This document shows, in pieces, positions 17,122 to 25,564 of a stretch of 64,000 nucleotides of DNA. This DNA is from Aliishimia sp963678085 (GTDB lineage Bacteria > Pseudomonadota > Alphaproteobacteria > Rhodobacterales > Rhodobacteraceae). The stretch is from positions 1,984,001-2,048,000 of the forward strand of contig OY782680.1 of NCBI GenBank assembly GCA_963678085.1, read 5' to 3'. The notes below the pieces were generated by a model. The model was not told the origin of the DNA. It did no database searches and worked only from the letters and a program-made list of their open reading frames with translations. Position numbers and translations under genes: made by a program. How positions within the stretch are numbered: the first letter of the stretch is position 1; every line of letters starts with the position of its first letter.

Positions 17122-17226
17122 ATTTCATCCTTCCTAAGAACCGCAAAGGGTCCAATCATCGCCCGCTGGCGCCTATCTACCAGCTGCATATTACACGAAA
17201 GTTACTGATCGCTTACAACGTGCAAA

Positions 17227-18627
17227 TTACTCGGCACCCTCAGCAGCTTCCGAGATCCTGGCGATGGATTCCGTTCGGCCCAGCACCAGCATCATGTCAA
17301 AAACCGATGGGGTAACGCTGCGACCTGCTAATGCGGCCCGAAGTGGACCTGCAAGTTTACCGAATTTCATGTCTTGCGCGTTCGCAAAGTCATTCAGTGC
17401 AGCCTCCAAATCGGCTCGCTCCCAAGTAACGTTTTGCAGCTGCGGCGTCAACTGTGATAGTATACCACGGGATACTGGATCGAGGGATTTTGCCGCCTTT
17501 GCATCAATTTCTATGGGGCGGGATGTTATGCAAAAATGAGCTTTATCAATGAGCTCTGGGAAATTCTTCGCGCGCTCTTTCACGCAATAGAGTGCTTTCT
17601 CTAAAAGTGCAATTTGCTCAGGCGTCAGCGGATCTGCGCCGGTCGCCTGCATATATGCCATTAACTCTTTCTGCAACGCCGCATCATCGCTATGGGCGAT
17701 ATGTTGCCCGGATAAATTTTCCAATTTTTTCAAATCGAAACGGGCCGGACTTTTCCCAATACCTGAGAAGTCGAACCATGCGAAAGCTTGCTCATCCGTA
17801 AAGAATTCATCATTGCCATGGGCCCAACCGAGTCGCGCCAGATAATTCCGCATGCCTGCGGCGCTATAGCCCATCTTTTGATACTCTTCCGCCCCAAGCG
17901 CACCATGTCTTTTGGAGAGTTTTTTGCCATCAGGACCGTGTATCAATGGTATATGAGCCCAAACCGGAACGTCCCAACCTAGGGCGTGATAGAGCAATTG
18001 CTGCCGTGCAGCGTTGGTGAGGTGGTCATCGCCGCGGATCACATGGGTCACGCCCATATCGTGATCATCCACAACCACAGCAAGCATATAGACGGGTGTG
18101 CCGTCCGAGCGCAGCAAAATCATATCATCTAGCTGGTCATTCATAAATGATACACGTCCTTGCACTTGGTCATCTATGATTGTTTCACCTGTTTGCGGTG
18201 TTTTCAGACGGATTGCATAAGGCGTGTCCTCGGGGTGATCTGTGCGATCGCGCCAGGGGGATTGATATAGGGTTGATTTACCTTTCTCGCGCGCGGCTTC
18301 GCGGAATTCTGCAATTTCTTCTTGTGTTGAGAAGCACTTATAAGCCTTTCCTTGCGCAAGAAGATCGCGTGCAACCTGCGCATGTCGGTCGGCTTGTTCG
18401 AACTGGCTGACCACATCGCCATCCCAATCCAGACCCAGCCAACGCATTCCATTCAAAATCGCCTCGGTGGCCTCTGGGGTTGAGCGGTTTCGATCTGTGT
18501 CTTCAATGCGAAGCAGGAATTTCCCGCCACGCCCGCGCGCATAGAGCCAGTTAAACAAAGCCGTGCGCGCGGTGCCAATATGCATAAAACCTGTGGGGGA
18601 CGGGGCGATTCGAGTGACAACGGACAT
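17227..18627 (-). CDS. gltX: Glutamyl-tRNA synthetase
   Basis: A 466-residue class I aminoacyl-tRNA synthetase charging tRNA-Glu (and perhaps tRNA-Gln in alphaproteobacteria that use the transamidation route). The HIGH motif is APSPTGFMHIGTART (residues 8-22) and the KMSKS equivalent is GKKLSKRHGA (about 236-245). The C-terminal anticodon-binding region is helical. The gene is divergent from comEC with a short intergenic region (18628-18708). Many Rhodobacterales carry two gltX copies, so a second may lie elsewhere. Confidence 0.96.
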   Translation of the reverse strand: MSVVTRIAPSPTGFMHIGTARTALFNWLYARGRGGKFLLRIEDTDRNRSTPEATEAILNGMRWLGLDWDGDVVSQFEQADRHAQVARDLLAQGKAYKCFSTQEEIAEFREAAREKGKSTLYQSPWRDRTDHPEDTPYAIRLKTPQTGETIIDDQVQGRVSFMNDQLDDMILLRSDGTPVYMLAVVVDDHDMGVTHVIRGDDHLTNAARQQLLYHALGWDVPVWAHIPLIHGPDGKKLSKRHGALGAEEYQKMGYSAAGMRNYLARLGWAHGNDEFFTDEQAFAWFDFSGIGKSPARFDLKKLENLSGQHIAHSDDAALQKELMAYMQATGADPLTPEQIALLEKALYCVKERAKNFPELIDKAHFCITSRPIEIDAKAAKSLDPVSRGILSQLTPQLQNVTWERADLEAALNDFANAQDMKFGKLAGPLRAALAGRSVTPSVFDMMLVLGRTESIARISEAAEGAE

Positions 18628-18708
18628 GCGGATCTTCAGCCTATATTAACCATGTGAGGGGTAGCGATTTGGCATCTTCCTAACCTTAGGCAGAAAAGGG
18701 AGCAACCC

Positions 18709-20787
18709 ATCAGGTCTTGGCTTTGGATTGTTGAGCAATGGCACGGGCAAAGGCGAGCGCTTTTCGCTTGGGCGCCTGTGTGCTTTGGCCTTGGGATTGC
18801 TCTGTTTTTCGCTCAGACATACGAGCCGGGCACCGCGATGATTTGGGGAATGCTGGCAGGCGCTCTGGTTTGCGGGGCTATTGCGCTTTTCAGATTTGGC
18901 ACGAATGGGAGCATTTTTCTTATCGCAATTGGACTTGTTTTTGCGGGGTTTTGCTGTGCGGCTTGGCGTACCCATGCGGTTGCGGGCCCCGTGCTGAATT
19001 GGCGCTATTATGGTCCGGTCGAGGGGCGGGTGATTGCAATTGATCGCTCTGCCTCGGATGCGCTGCGGTTGACTTTGGACAATGTCAGGCTCTCGCCAAA
19101 GGCGGGGGCAACGCCAAGGCGCGTGCGGATTTCACTGCATGCCGAAGCCGCAGAGTTTGCTCCGCCCAAGCCTGGCGCGCGCGTGATGACAACGGCGTTT
19201 TTGTCCCCGCCCAGCGGTCCGGTTGAGCCTGGAGGGTTTGATTTTCAGCGCCACGCTTGGTTTCTTAAGATTGGCGGGGTGGGCTATACACGCGTGCCGG
19301 TCTTGCTGGCGAGCGAGGCTCCAAGTCGTGATTTGAAAACCAAGATATTTCAGATGCGTATGGCTGTTTCAGACTATATGCGCGGGCAACTGGGCGGCGA
19401 TGTTGGCGGGTTTGCGGCGGCTATTACGGCCGGGGATCGCAGTGGGATGTCTGCGACGAGCATCGACGCGCTGCGCGCCGCGAATCTTGCGCATCTTCTG
19501 GCAATTTCCGGGCTGCATATGGGCTTGCTGACGGGTTTCGTGTTTTCTGCTCTGCGTTTGGGATTCGCCGTGATCCCCGGTCTTGCGCTGCGCTTTAACA
19601 GCAAGGCCATCGCAGCGGCGGGTGCCTTGGTGGCCGGGGCGTTTTACTTGGCTTTGTCTGGCGGCAATGTGGCAACGGAGCGGGCGTTCATTATGGCCGC
19701 TGTTGCCCTCAGTGCAGTGATGCTGAACCGGCGGGCGATGTCGCTGCGCGCGGTTGCCATTGCCGCTTTTGTGGTGCTGGTTCAAAGGCCCGAAGCGCTG
19801 CTGAGCCCTGGGTTTCAGATGTCTTTTGCGGCAACGACGGCTTTGGTTGCAGTGTTCTCTTGGATCCGCGATCTGGGCTGGTCTGCACCCAAATGGGTGA
19901 AATCGGTGAGCGGTGTTGTGATCTCTTCGGCGGTTGCAGGTCTCGCCACCGCGCCTATCGCGGCCTATCATTTCAACGCTTTTGCGCATTACGGGCTGGT
20001 GGCCAATGTGCTGAGCGTGCCGGTCATGGGGGTAATTGTGGTGCCCGGCGCGGTGATGGCGGCGCTGCTTTATCCTTTGGGGCTGAGCTGGATCGCGCTG
20101 GAGGTCATGGGCTTTGGGCTGCGTTGGATCCTATTTGTCGCGCAGGCCACGGCGGAGATGGAGGGGGCGCGGTCTTTTATTGCCCAGCCGCCCGATTGGG
20201 TGTTGCCGATTCTTGTGCTTGGCGCGTTGCTTTTGTTTTTGATCAAGGGGCCCCTCAAGTTGACTGGAGCCCTTCCTTTGGGGCTATCGCTGCTTACTTG
20301 GGGGCAGGCACCGCGCCCGGTTGTGCTGATTTCTGATATTGGCGGACTTGTGGGGGTTATGACGGATCAAGGGCGGGCGCTGAGCCGGGCGAAAGGGTCT
20401 GGATTTGTTGCGAAAAACTGGCTGGAAAATGATGGGGAGCGGATTACGCAAGAAGAGGCTTATCAGCGATGGCCGGATAAAGAGCAGCACAGCGCGCATG
20501 TTTTGGGGCAGATTGTGACGCATGTGACGGGCAAACGCGCGGCTGAGCAGACGAAGACTTGCGCGCCTGGGATCCTGGTAGCTAATGCGCCTATTGAGCT
20601 CGCGCCACACGCGCCTTGTGTCCTAATAGATAGCCGCGCGCTGCGTCAAACCGGGGCAATTGCAATCTATCCAAACAGCCAAGGTGGGCCGCGTTTTGTG
20701 ACCACGCGATCCGTTACGGGTGAGCGGATTTGGAGCCAGTGGCCCGCGGAAAAAAGTCCATTAATAAGTGCGAATGAGTCCGACTAA
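18709..20787 (+). CDS. comEC: ComEC/Rec2 family DNA uptake channel, probable AUC start
   Basis: A roughly 692-residue polytopic inner-membrane protein of the natural-transformation ComEC/Rec2 family, which moves single-stranded DNA into the cytoplasm. The competence domain is evident in AAITAGDRSGMSATSIDALR, NLAHLLAISGLHMGLLTGFV and SGGNVATERAFIMA. A periplasmic OB-like domain lies at about 60-180. The first canonical start in frame is GTG 18778, but this would delete GQRRALFAWAPVCFG, which corresponds to a conserved N-terminal segment. AUC at 18709 lies 6 nt after AAGGGAG and gives a normal N-terminus. The zinc-hydrolase domain of Bacillus ComEC is not evident. The 3' end overlaps lexA by 27 bp tail to tail. 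Confidence 0.85.
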   Translation: MRSWLWIVEQWHGQRRALFAWAPVCFGLGIALFFAQTYEPGTAMIWGMLAGALVCGAIALFRFGTNGSIFLIAIGLVFAGFCCAAWRTHAVAGPVLNWRYYGPVEGRVIAIDRSASDALRLTLDNVRLSPKAGATPRRVRISLHAEAAEFAPPKPGARVMTTAFLSPPSGPVEPGGFDFQRHAWFLKIGGVGYTRVPVLLASEAPSRDLKTKIFQMRMAVSDYMRGQLGGDVGGFAAAITAGDRSGMSATSIDALRAANLAHLLAISGLHMGLLTGFVFSALRLGFAVIPGLALRFNSKAIAAAGALVAGAFYLALSGGNVATERAFIMAAVALSAVMLNRRAMSLRAVAIAAFVVLVQRPEALLSPGFQMSFAATTALVAVFSWIRDLGWSAPKWVKSVSGVVISSAVAGLATAPIAAYHFNAFAHYGLVANVLSVPVMGVIVVPGAVMAALLYPLGLSWIALEVMGFGLRWILFVAQATAEMEGARSFIAQPPDWVLPILVLGALLLFLIKGPLKLTGALPLGLSLLTWGQAPRPVVLISDIGGLVGVMTDQGRALSRAKGSGFVAKNWLENDGERITQEEAYQRWPDKEQHSAHVLGQIVTHVTGKRAAEQTKTCAPGILVANAPIELAPHAPCVLIDSRALRQTGAIAIYPNSQGGPRFVTTRSVTGERIWSQWPAEKSPLISANESD

Positions 20788-21456
20788 TAGGCCCTGCACC
20801 TTGACCTGACCCACGGGATAAACCCGTGTTTCATAGGCGGAATTTGCGGCCTCTAGCGCGATGGTGTTCCCGCGTCTTTCATAGCGTTTCAGCGTCGCTT
20901 CGTAATCTTCGACCACAGCAACTACGATATCGCCATTGTCACATTGGCTGGTTTCGCGGATCACGACGATATCGCCATCATTGATTCCCGCCTCGATCAT
21001 GGAATCACCTTTCACCTCAAGCGCGTAGTGATTGCCGCGCCCAGACAGCATCTGCCCTGGCACTGCAACCGTGGCATCGGCTTGTGAGATGGCCTCAATG
21101 GGAACGCCGGCGGCGATCTTGCCCATGATCGGCAGCTCTTGCACATGCAATGTTGAGACCTCAAGCGACGCGGCAGGCATCGGGCTATCGGGGCGATCCC
21201 CATCAATCACACGGGGCTGAAAACCGGGCGCATTCGCGGCGCTTTCGGGCATTTTGACAATTTCAATCGCGCGCGCACGGTGGGCAAGACGTCGGATAAA
21301 GCCCCGCTCCTCCAAAGCCGTGATCAGGCGGTGAATGCCGGATTTGGAGCGCAGATCCAGCGCCTCTTTCATTTCTTCAAAGCTGGGCGGAACCCCTTCG
21401 CTTTGCAGGCGGGTGTGGATGAAATCCAAGAGGTGTTTTTGCTTTTGCGTTAACAT
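20761..21456 (-). CDS. lexA: LexA repressor, SOS regulator
   Basis: A 231-residue SOS repressor that is self-cleaved on RecA filament contact. The N-terminal winged helix domain (TQKQKHLLDFIHTRLQSEGV...SKSGIHRLITALEERGFI) is followed by the S24 peptidase domain: cleavage site in KIAAGVP (Ala-Gly, about residue 117), catalytic serine in KGDSMIEAGI and catalytic lysine in DYEATLKRYER. A GTTC-N7-GTTC box sits 32-46 bp upstream, so autoregulation is expected. Convergent with and overlapping the 3' end of comEC by 27 bp. Confidence 0.97.
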   Translation of the reverse strand: MLTQKQKHLLDFIHTRLQSEGVPPSFEEMKEALDLRSKSGIHRLITALEERGFIRRLAHRARAIEIVKMPESAANAPGFQPRVIDGDRPDSPMPAASLEVSTLHVQELPIMGKIAAGVPIEAISQADATVAVPGQMLSGRGNHYALEVKGDSMIEAGINDGDIVVIRETSQCDNGDIVVAVVEDYEATLKRYERRGNTIALEAANSAYETRVYPVGQVKVQGLLVGLIRTY

Positions 21457-21487
21457 CGCGCTGTTCTAGCTCCTATAGCCTGCCTTT

Positions 21488-21502
21488 GTTCTACGCATGT
21501 TC
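21488..21502 (-). promoter_or_regulatory. LexA binding site (SOS box)
   Basis: GTTC at 21488-21491 and GTTC at 21499-21502, separated by 7 nt (TACGCAT). This direct repeat is the alphaproteobacterial LexA operator. It lies just upstream of lexA and supports autoregulation. Confidence 0.85.
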
Positions 21503-21519
21503 CTGCTTTGTGTCAACTT

Positions 21520-23361
21520 TTAAAGCGCTTCTGCGGCGTCAAGCTTTTCTTGTGCTTTGATCCATAGGGCTTCTGCGCGCTCGATGCCTTCCATCACTTC
21601 GGCGTATTTCTTGTTCCAAACTTCTAGTTCAGAAACACGGGCGTCCTCATATAGTTCAGGATCGGCCAATTTGGTCGCGAGCTTTTCACGCATCTCATCC
21701 AATTTTTCCATGCGCGCCTCGCATTTGCGCAGCTCAGAGCGTAGCGCCAGGATTGCATCGCGTGAGGGCTTTTTGGGTTTGGGCGCGTTGGCTTTGGGCT
21801 CTTTTACTGGTTTGGCAAGCAGGTGGTCACGATACGTTTCCAGATCCCCCTCATAAGGAGCCACTGAGCCATCGCTCACCAGCCAGAGCCGATCCGCCAC
21901 AAGGCTGAGCAGATGCATATCGTGGCTCACCAGGATTACCGCGCCGGAATAGGCGGTCAGGGCTTCAACCAGCGCTTCGCGGCTTTCGATATCTAGGTGG
22001 TTTGTGGGCTCGTCCAGGATCAGCAAATGCGGGGCATCAATGGTCGCAATCAGCAGCGAAAGCCGGGCCTTTTGCCCCCCAGACAGCCGCCCCACCTCGG
22101 TTTCGGCCTGCGCCGCCATAAGTCCAAAACCGCTCAGGCGCGCGCGCAGTTTGGCCGGTGTTTCGCCTGGACGCAATCTGCGCAGGTGCTCCAGCGGGGT
22201 TTCATCTACATGCAGCTCATCCACCTGGTGCTGGGCGAAATAGCCAATACGCAGCTTGGAGGATTTCACCATGCGCCCTGCCATCACCGGCAAGCGGTCT
22301 GAGAGCAGCTTGGCGAGCGTGGATTTACCTTGCCCGTTTTTACCCAAGAGCGCGATGCGGTCATCCTGGTCAATGCGCAAGGTCAGCCGCCGCAGGATTT
22401 CGGTTTCACCGTAGCCCGTGACCGCCCCTTCCATATTGATGATGGGGGGCGAGAGCTCCTCTGGGTTTGGAAATTCAAATTTGCGCAGCGCCGCTTCTTG
22501 GGGGGAGCTGATGGGCTGCATCTTTGCCAGCGCTTTTAGGCGAGACTGGGCTTGGCGCGCCTTGTCGGCTTTGTAGCGAAAACGATCCACATAGGATTGC
22601 AAATGCGCCCGCCGCGCCTCTTGCTTTTTCGCCATAGATTGCGCCAGGGCCAGCTTTTCTTGGCGTTGGCGCGCGAATTGATCATAAGGGCCTTGGTAAA
22701 GTGTCAGCTTGCGATCTTCGAGATGTAGAATAGCGCCCACGGCCCGGTTCAAAAGCCCGCGATCATGGCTGACAATCAACACCGTATGCGGATAGCGCGC
22801 CAGATAGCTTTCCAGCCACAATGCGCCCTCAAGGTCGAGATAGTTGGTCGGCTCATCCAAGAGCAGCAAATCGGGCTGGGAAAACAGCACCGCCGCCAGA
22901 GCCACGCGCATGCGCCAGCCCCCGGAAAAGGCAGAACAGGGCATCTGCTGCTCGGCCTCGTCAAAACCAAGCCCCTTGAGGATGGAGGCGGCGCGCCCCT
23001 CAGCGCTCCAGGCATCAATATCAGCCAGCCGGGTTTGGATCTCTGCGATGCGCTCGGGATCCTCGGTCTCTTCGGCAAGCAAGGCGGCGCGTTCGGTATT
23101 TGCAGCCAGAACCGTATCCAACAGCGAGGTACCGGAAGAGGGCACCTCTTGCGAAACCCCGCCAATGCGTGCGCCGCTCGGCAGTGAAATCGCCCCCGAT
23201 TCCAAGGCAATCTCGCCCCGGATCAAGCGGAACAAGGTGGTCTTGCCGGTCCCATTTCGCCCGACAACACCGACCTTATGCCCGGTTGGAATAAAGGCGC
23301 TGGCGGCTTCCAGCAAAGGACGGCCCTCAACGGCGTAGGTGAGATCGCTTAAACGTAACAT
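21520..23361 (-). CDS. ABC-F family ATPase (Uup/YheS-like)
   Basis: A 613-residue soluble ABC-F protein with two ATPase domains and no membrane segment. Walker A motifs are GRNGTGKTTLF and GKNGQGKSTLA; signatures are FSGGWRMRVALA and LSGGQKARLSL; Walker B regions LLLLDEPTNYLD and LLILDEPTNHLD. A charged interdomain linker (about 230-300) and a C-terminal coiled coil (LRSELRKCEARMEKLDEMRE) are present. ABC-F proteins act on ribosomes. I chose ATG 23361 (MLRLSDLTYAVEG); the longer frame from TTG 23397 adds 12 residues without conserved features. Uup and YheS cannot be separated with certainty here. Confidence 0.88.
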   Translation of the reverse strand: MLRLSDLTYAVEGRPLLEAASAFIPTGHKVGVVGRNGTGKTTLFRLIRGEIALESGAISLPSGARIGGVSQEVPSSGTSLLDTVLAANTERAALLAEETEDPERIAEIQTRLADIDAWSAEGRAASILKGLGFDEAEQQMPCSAFSGGWRMRVALAAVLFSQPDLLLLDEPTNYLDLEGALWLESYLARYPHTVLIVSHDRGLLNRAVGAILHLEDRKLTLYQGPYDQFARQRQEKLALAQSMAKKQEARRAHLQSYVDRFRYKADKARQAQSRLKALAKMQPISSPQEAALRKFEFPNPEELSPPIINMEGAVTGYGETEILRRLTLRIDQDDRIALLGKNGQGKSTLAKLLSDRLPVMAGRMVKSSKLRIGYFAQHQVDELHVDETPLEHLRRLRPGETPAKLRARLSGFGLMAAQAETEVGRLSGGQKARLSLLIATIDAPHLLILDEPTNHLDIESREALVEALTAYSGAVILVSHDMHLLSLVADRLWLVSDGSVAPYEGDLETYRDHLLAKPVKEPKANAPKPKKPSRDAILALRSELRKCEARMEKLDEMREKLATKLADPELYEDARVSELEVWNKKYAEVMEGIERAEALWIKAQEKLDAAEAL

Positions 23362-23511
23362 AAGAGCGGTGATGATGGAGTTCTGCGACAAGGTCAATCC
23401 GCTTGCACGCCCAGATATTTGCGCAGCGCAGCAAAGTCAGGCTTTCCAAATTCCCCAAGCCATGATAGCGCGCGCCGCAACGATCACCTCATTGGGACAG
23501 GAGTAGACCCT

Positions 23512-23934
23512 ATGGCTTTGGAACGCACATTTTCCATCATCAAACCTGACGCAACCACCCGCAATCTGACGGGCAAAATCAACGCCAAGTTCGAAGAAGC
23601 AGGCCTGCGCATCGTTGCACAAAAGCGCATCCAGCTGACCAAAGCACAAGCGGGCCAGTTTTACGCCGTGCATGCGGAGCGCCCATTCTATGACGAGCTG
23701 TGCGAATTTATGGCCTCCGCACCAATCGTTGCACAGGTTCTCGAAGGGGAAGGCGCAATCGCCAAGAACCGCGAAGTCATGGGCGCAACAAACCCAAGCG
23801 ACGCAGCCCCCGGCACAATCCGCGCCGAATTCGCACAAAGCGTTGGCGAAAACTCCGTGCACGGCTCAGACGCACCAGAAACCGCAGCGGAAGAAATCGC
23901 CTTCTTCTTCTCCGGCCTTGAGCTGGTTGGCTGA
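23512..23934 (+). CDS. ndk: Nucleoside diphosphate kinase
   Basis: A 140-residue NDP kinase transferring the gamma-phosphate of ATP to NDPs through a phosphohistidine. The N-terminus is MALERTFSIIKPDATTRNLTG; the active-site histidine is in NSVHGSDAPETA (about residue 117), and the nucleotide-binding region VMGATNPSDAAPGTIR is conserved. ATG 23512 follows a CAGGAG Shine-Dalgarno by 8 nt; the longer frame from 23419 is not supported. A 12-bp hairpin lies just after the stop. Confidence 0.97.
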   Translation: MALERTFSIIKPDATTRNLTGKINAKFEEAGLRIVAQKRIQLTKAQAGQFYAVHAERPFYDELCEFMASAPIVAQVLEGEGAIAKNREVMGATNPSDAAPGTIRAEFAQSVGENSVHGSDAPETAAEEIAFFFSGLELVG

Positions 23935-23950
23935 TCGGCAATGAAATAGT

Positions 23951-23982
23951 GAAGATCCGGCCCGGTTTCTGGTTGGATCTTC
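23951..23982 (+). terminator. Hairpin downstream of ndk, possible terminator
   Basis: GAAGATCC (23951-23958) pairs with GGATCTTC (23975-23982), and the inner bases extend the helix to about 12 bp with wobble pairs. No T run follows on the plus strand, so it may be an mRNA 3' stability hairpin rather than a classic terminator. Confidence 0.4.
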
Positions 23983-24027
23983 GCCGCAAAAAATACGAAT
24001 GAGTCCTTTCGAGGTGAAGTTATCAGA

Positions 24028-24561
24028 GTGCCTCTACAGCCCCAAACCTACCGCCAATATGCCTACCTCGGAATTCGAGGCAAAGGGCCTTCAAAGAAAA
24101 TTACCGATGTTTTGGGGATGCAGCCCGATGATGAGTGGTCAGAGGGTGATCCTTGGCAAATCAAGGGACCTCATAAGAAGCGCTGGTTCACTTCTTGGAA
24201 GCTCAATAGCGGCCTGCCTGAAACGGAAGACCTAAACGACCATGTGCAAGCCATACTAGCGCGGCTCCGTGTTCGTGAGTTGGCGCTTCAAAGCTTGGTC
24301 GGCACCTATGATGTGCGGATGGTTTTGGTAAGCTATAATCTGCAGTGCTTTAGTTTTGAGCTTGATTTCCAGCACCAAAGACGCCTTACCCAACTCGGCA
24401 TTCGAACTTGGTTCGATGCATATATTGATCAAGATGTCCACGAACTGATGTTCGATTTGCGATCACGATACGGGCGGGATTCTTTCGACGAAGCCTGGGA
24501 TGGCGATACTGCCCTCATGGAAGCCAGATTTTCTGCTAAGGATGGCGTGGCAAAAGATTGA
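24028..24561 (+). CDS. DUF4279 domain protein
   Basis: A 177-residue cytosolic protein resembling the DUF4279 family: RQYAYLGIRGKGPSKKITDVLGMQPDDEWSEGDPW and WKLNSGLPETEDLNDHV are its typical blocks. DUF4279 proteins are of unknown function and often appear as single genes in variable regions, including polymorphic-toxin immunity contexts. The GTG at 24028 is the conventional start but lies 11 nt from GAGGTG; an in-frame ATC at 24022 is at better distance (see findings). GC and codon use look lower than in neighbours. No toxin partner is visible beside it. Confidence 0.75.
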   Translation: MPLQPQTYRQYAYLGIRGKGPSKKITDVLGMQPDDEWSEGDPWQIKGPHKKRWFTSWKLNSGLPETEDLNDHVQAILARLRVRELALQSLVGTYDVRMVLVSYNLQCFSFELDFQHQRRLTQLGIRTWFDAYIDQDVHELMFDLRSRYGRDSFDEAWDGDTALMEARFSAKDGVAKD

Positions 24562-24709
24562 TATATCTAGGTAGCTTGGATTGGTGGGGTTGACCGAAGC
24601 GGCCGACAGAGACGCGTCACTAATTGTGAAATGAATGTGGGTTTCGTGCCCAGCTACTCTAGAGGTTCAGATAAATAGGTTTACATCACTAACAGTAAGA
24701 GAGAGATGA

Positions 24710-24739
24710 GCAAGCCCGACAACTGCGGTAAGGGCTTGC
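24710..24739 (-). terminator. Hairpin downstream of the alpha/beta hydrolase
   Basis: GCAAGCCC (24710-24717) and GGGCTTGC (24732-24739) form an 8-bp stem with a 14-nt loop. On the minus strand it follows the hydrolase stop by 10 bp and is followed by the pyrimidine-rich TCATCTCTCTCTT. Probable terminator. Confidence 0.55.
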
Positions 24740-24749
24740 CCTCTCTGAA

Positions 24750-25403
24750 CTACCGCGTGGTTTCGGTCAGCCGCCGCTTCACGTAAAAGGTTGTGCTGTC
24801 GACCAGTGTCTCCATATGCGGCTCTTCAAAGAAATGCCCGGCACCCTCGACCACCTCATGTGTGATGGTGATTCCCTTTTGCTCATGCAGCTTATTGACC
24901 AGGTTGACCGTCTCTTGCGGCGGTGCAACGCGATCCGCTGAGCCGTTGATGATCAACCCAGAGGACGGGCAGGGGGCAAGAAAAGAAAAATCATACATAT
25001 TGGCCGGCGGCGAGACAGAGATGAACCCGGTAATCTCAGGGCGTCGCATCAAGAGCTGCATGCCAATCCAAGCGCCAAAGCTAAAGCCCGCGACCCAGCA
25101 ATGCTTGGAATTGTTGTTCATGGATTGCAGATAATCCAGGGCAGAGGCGGCATCCGAGAGCTCGCCCACACCTTGGTCATATTCGCCCTGCGAGCGCCCA
25201 ACGCCGCGGAAATTAAACCGCAGCACGGTAAAGCCCATATTGTAAAAGGCGTAGTGCAGATTGTAGACGACTTTGTTGTTCATCGTGCCGCCGAACTGTG
25301 GATGCGGATGCAACACAATCGCAATGGGCGCATCGCGATCTTTTTGCGGATGGTAACGGCCTTCGAGTCGGCCTTCGGGTCCAGGGAAAATGACCTCGGG
25401 CAT
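24750..25403 (-). CDS. Alpha/beta hydrolase (dienelactone-hydrolase-like)
   Basis: A 217-residue alpha/beta-hydrolase. The nucleophile elbow is AGFSFGAWIG (Ser about residue 108), the acid is likely in NGSADRVAPP and the histidine in EGAGHFFEE, so the triad is complete. HPHPQFGGTMNNKVV and FNFRGVGRSQG are hallmarks of a conserved short subgroup. No signal peptide, so cytosolic. It is divergent from iscR, and the AT-rich inverted repeat lies between the two starts, which could place it under iron control too. Substrate is unknown. Confidence 0.85.
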   Translation of the reverse strand: MPEVIFPGPEGRLEGRYHPQKDRDAPIAIVLHPHPQFGGTMNNKVVYNLHYAFYNMGFTVLRFNFRGVGRSQGEYDQGVGELSDAASALDYLQSMNNNSKHCWVAGFSFGAWIGMQLLMRRPEITGFISVSPPANMYDFSFLAPCPSSGLIINGSADRVAPPQETVNLVNKLHEQKGITITHEVVEGAGHFFEEPHMETLVDSTTFYVKRRLTETTR

Positions 25404-25453
25404 GGGGGTCCTTGCTTTTGAGTTCGCCCGGCTTGACGCGGGGTTCTGACTAA

Positions 25454-25470
25454 TTTAGAATTATTCTAAG
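25454..25470. promoter_or_regulatory. AT-rich inverted repeat, candidate Irr/ICE or IscR operator
   Basis: TTTAGAA-TTA-TTCTAAG, with the inner TTAGAAT-T-ATTCTAA a perfect 15-bp palindrome. It lies 50 bp from the hydrolase start and 95 bp upstream of iscR. It resembles the TTTAGAA-N3-TTCTAAA iron control element bound by Irr in alphaproteobacteria. An IscR site in the same region is also possible. Confidence 0.6.
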
Positions 25471-25564
25471 TGTAGCTGACGCGCAGCTTCACAACAGGTA
25501 GAACGCATCTAGGCAGTCAGGCGCAAAACGTCAATCATAACTGTCACTTTCGGGGTGTATTGGG

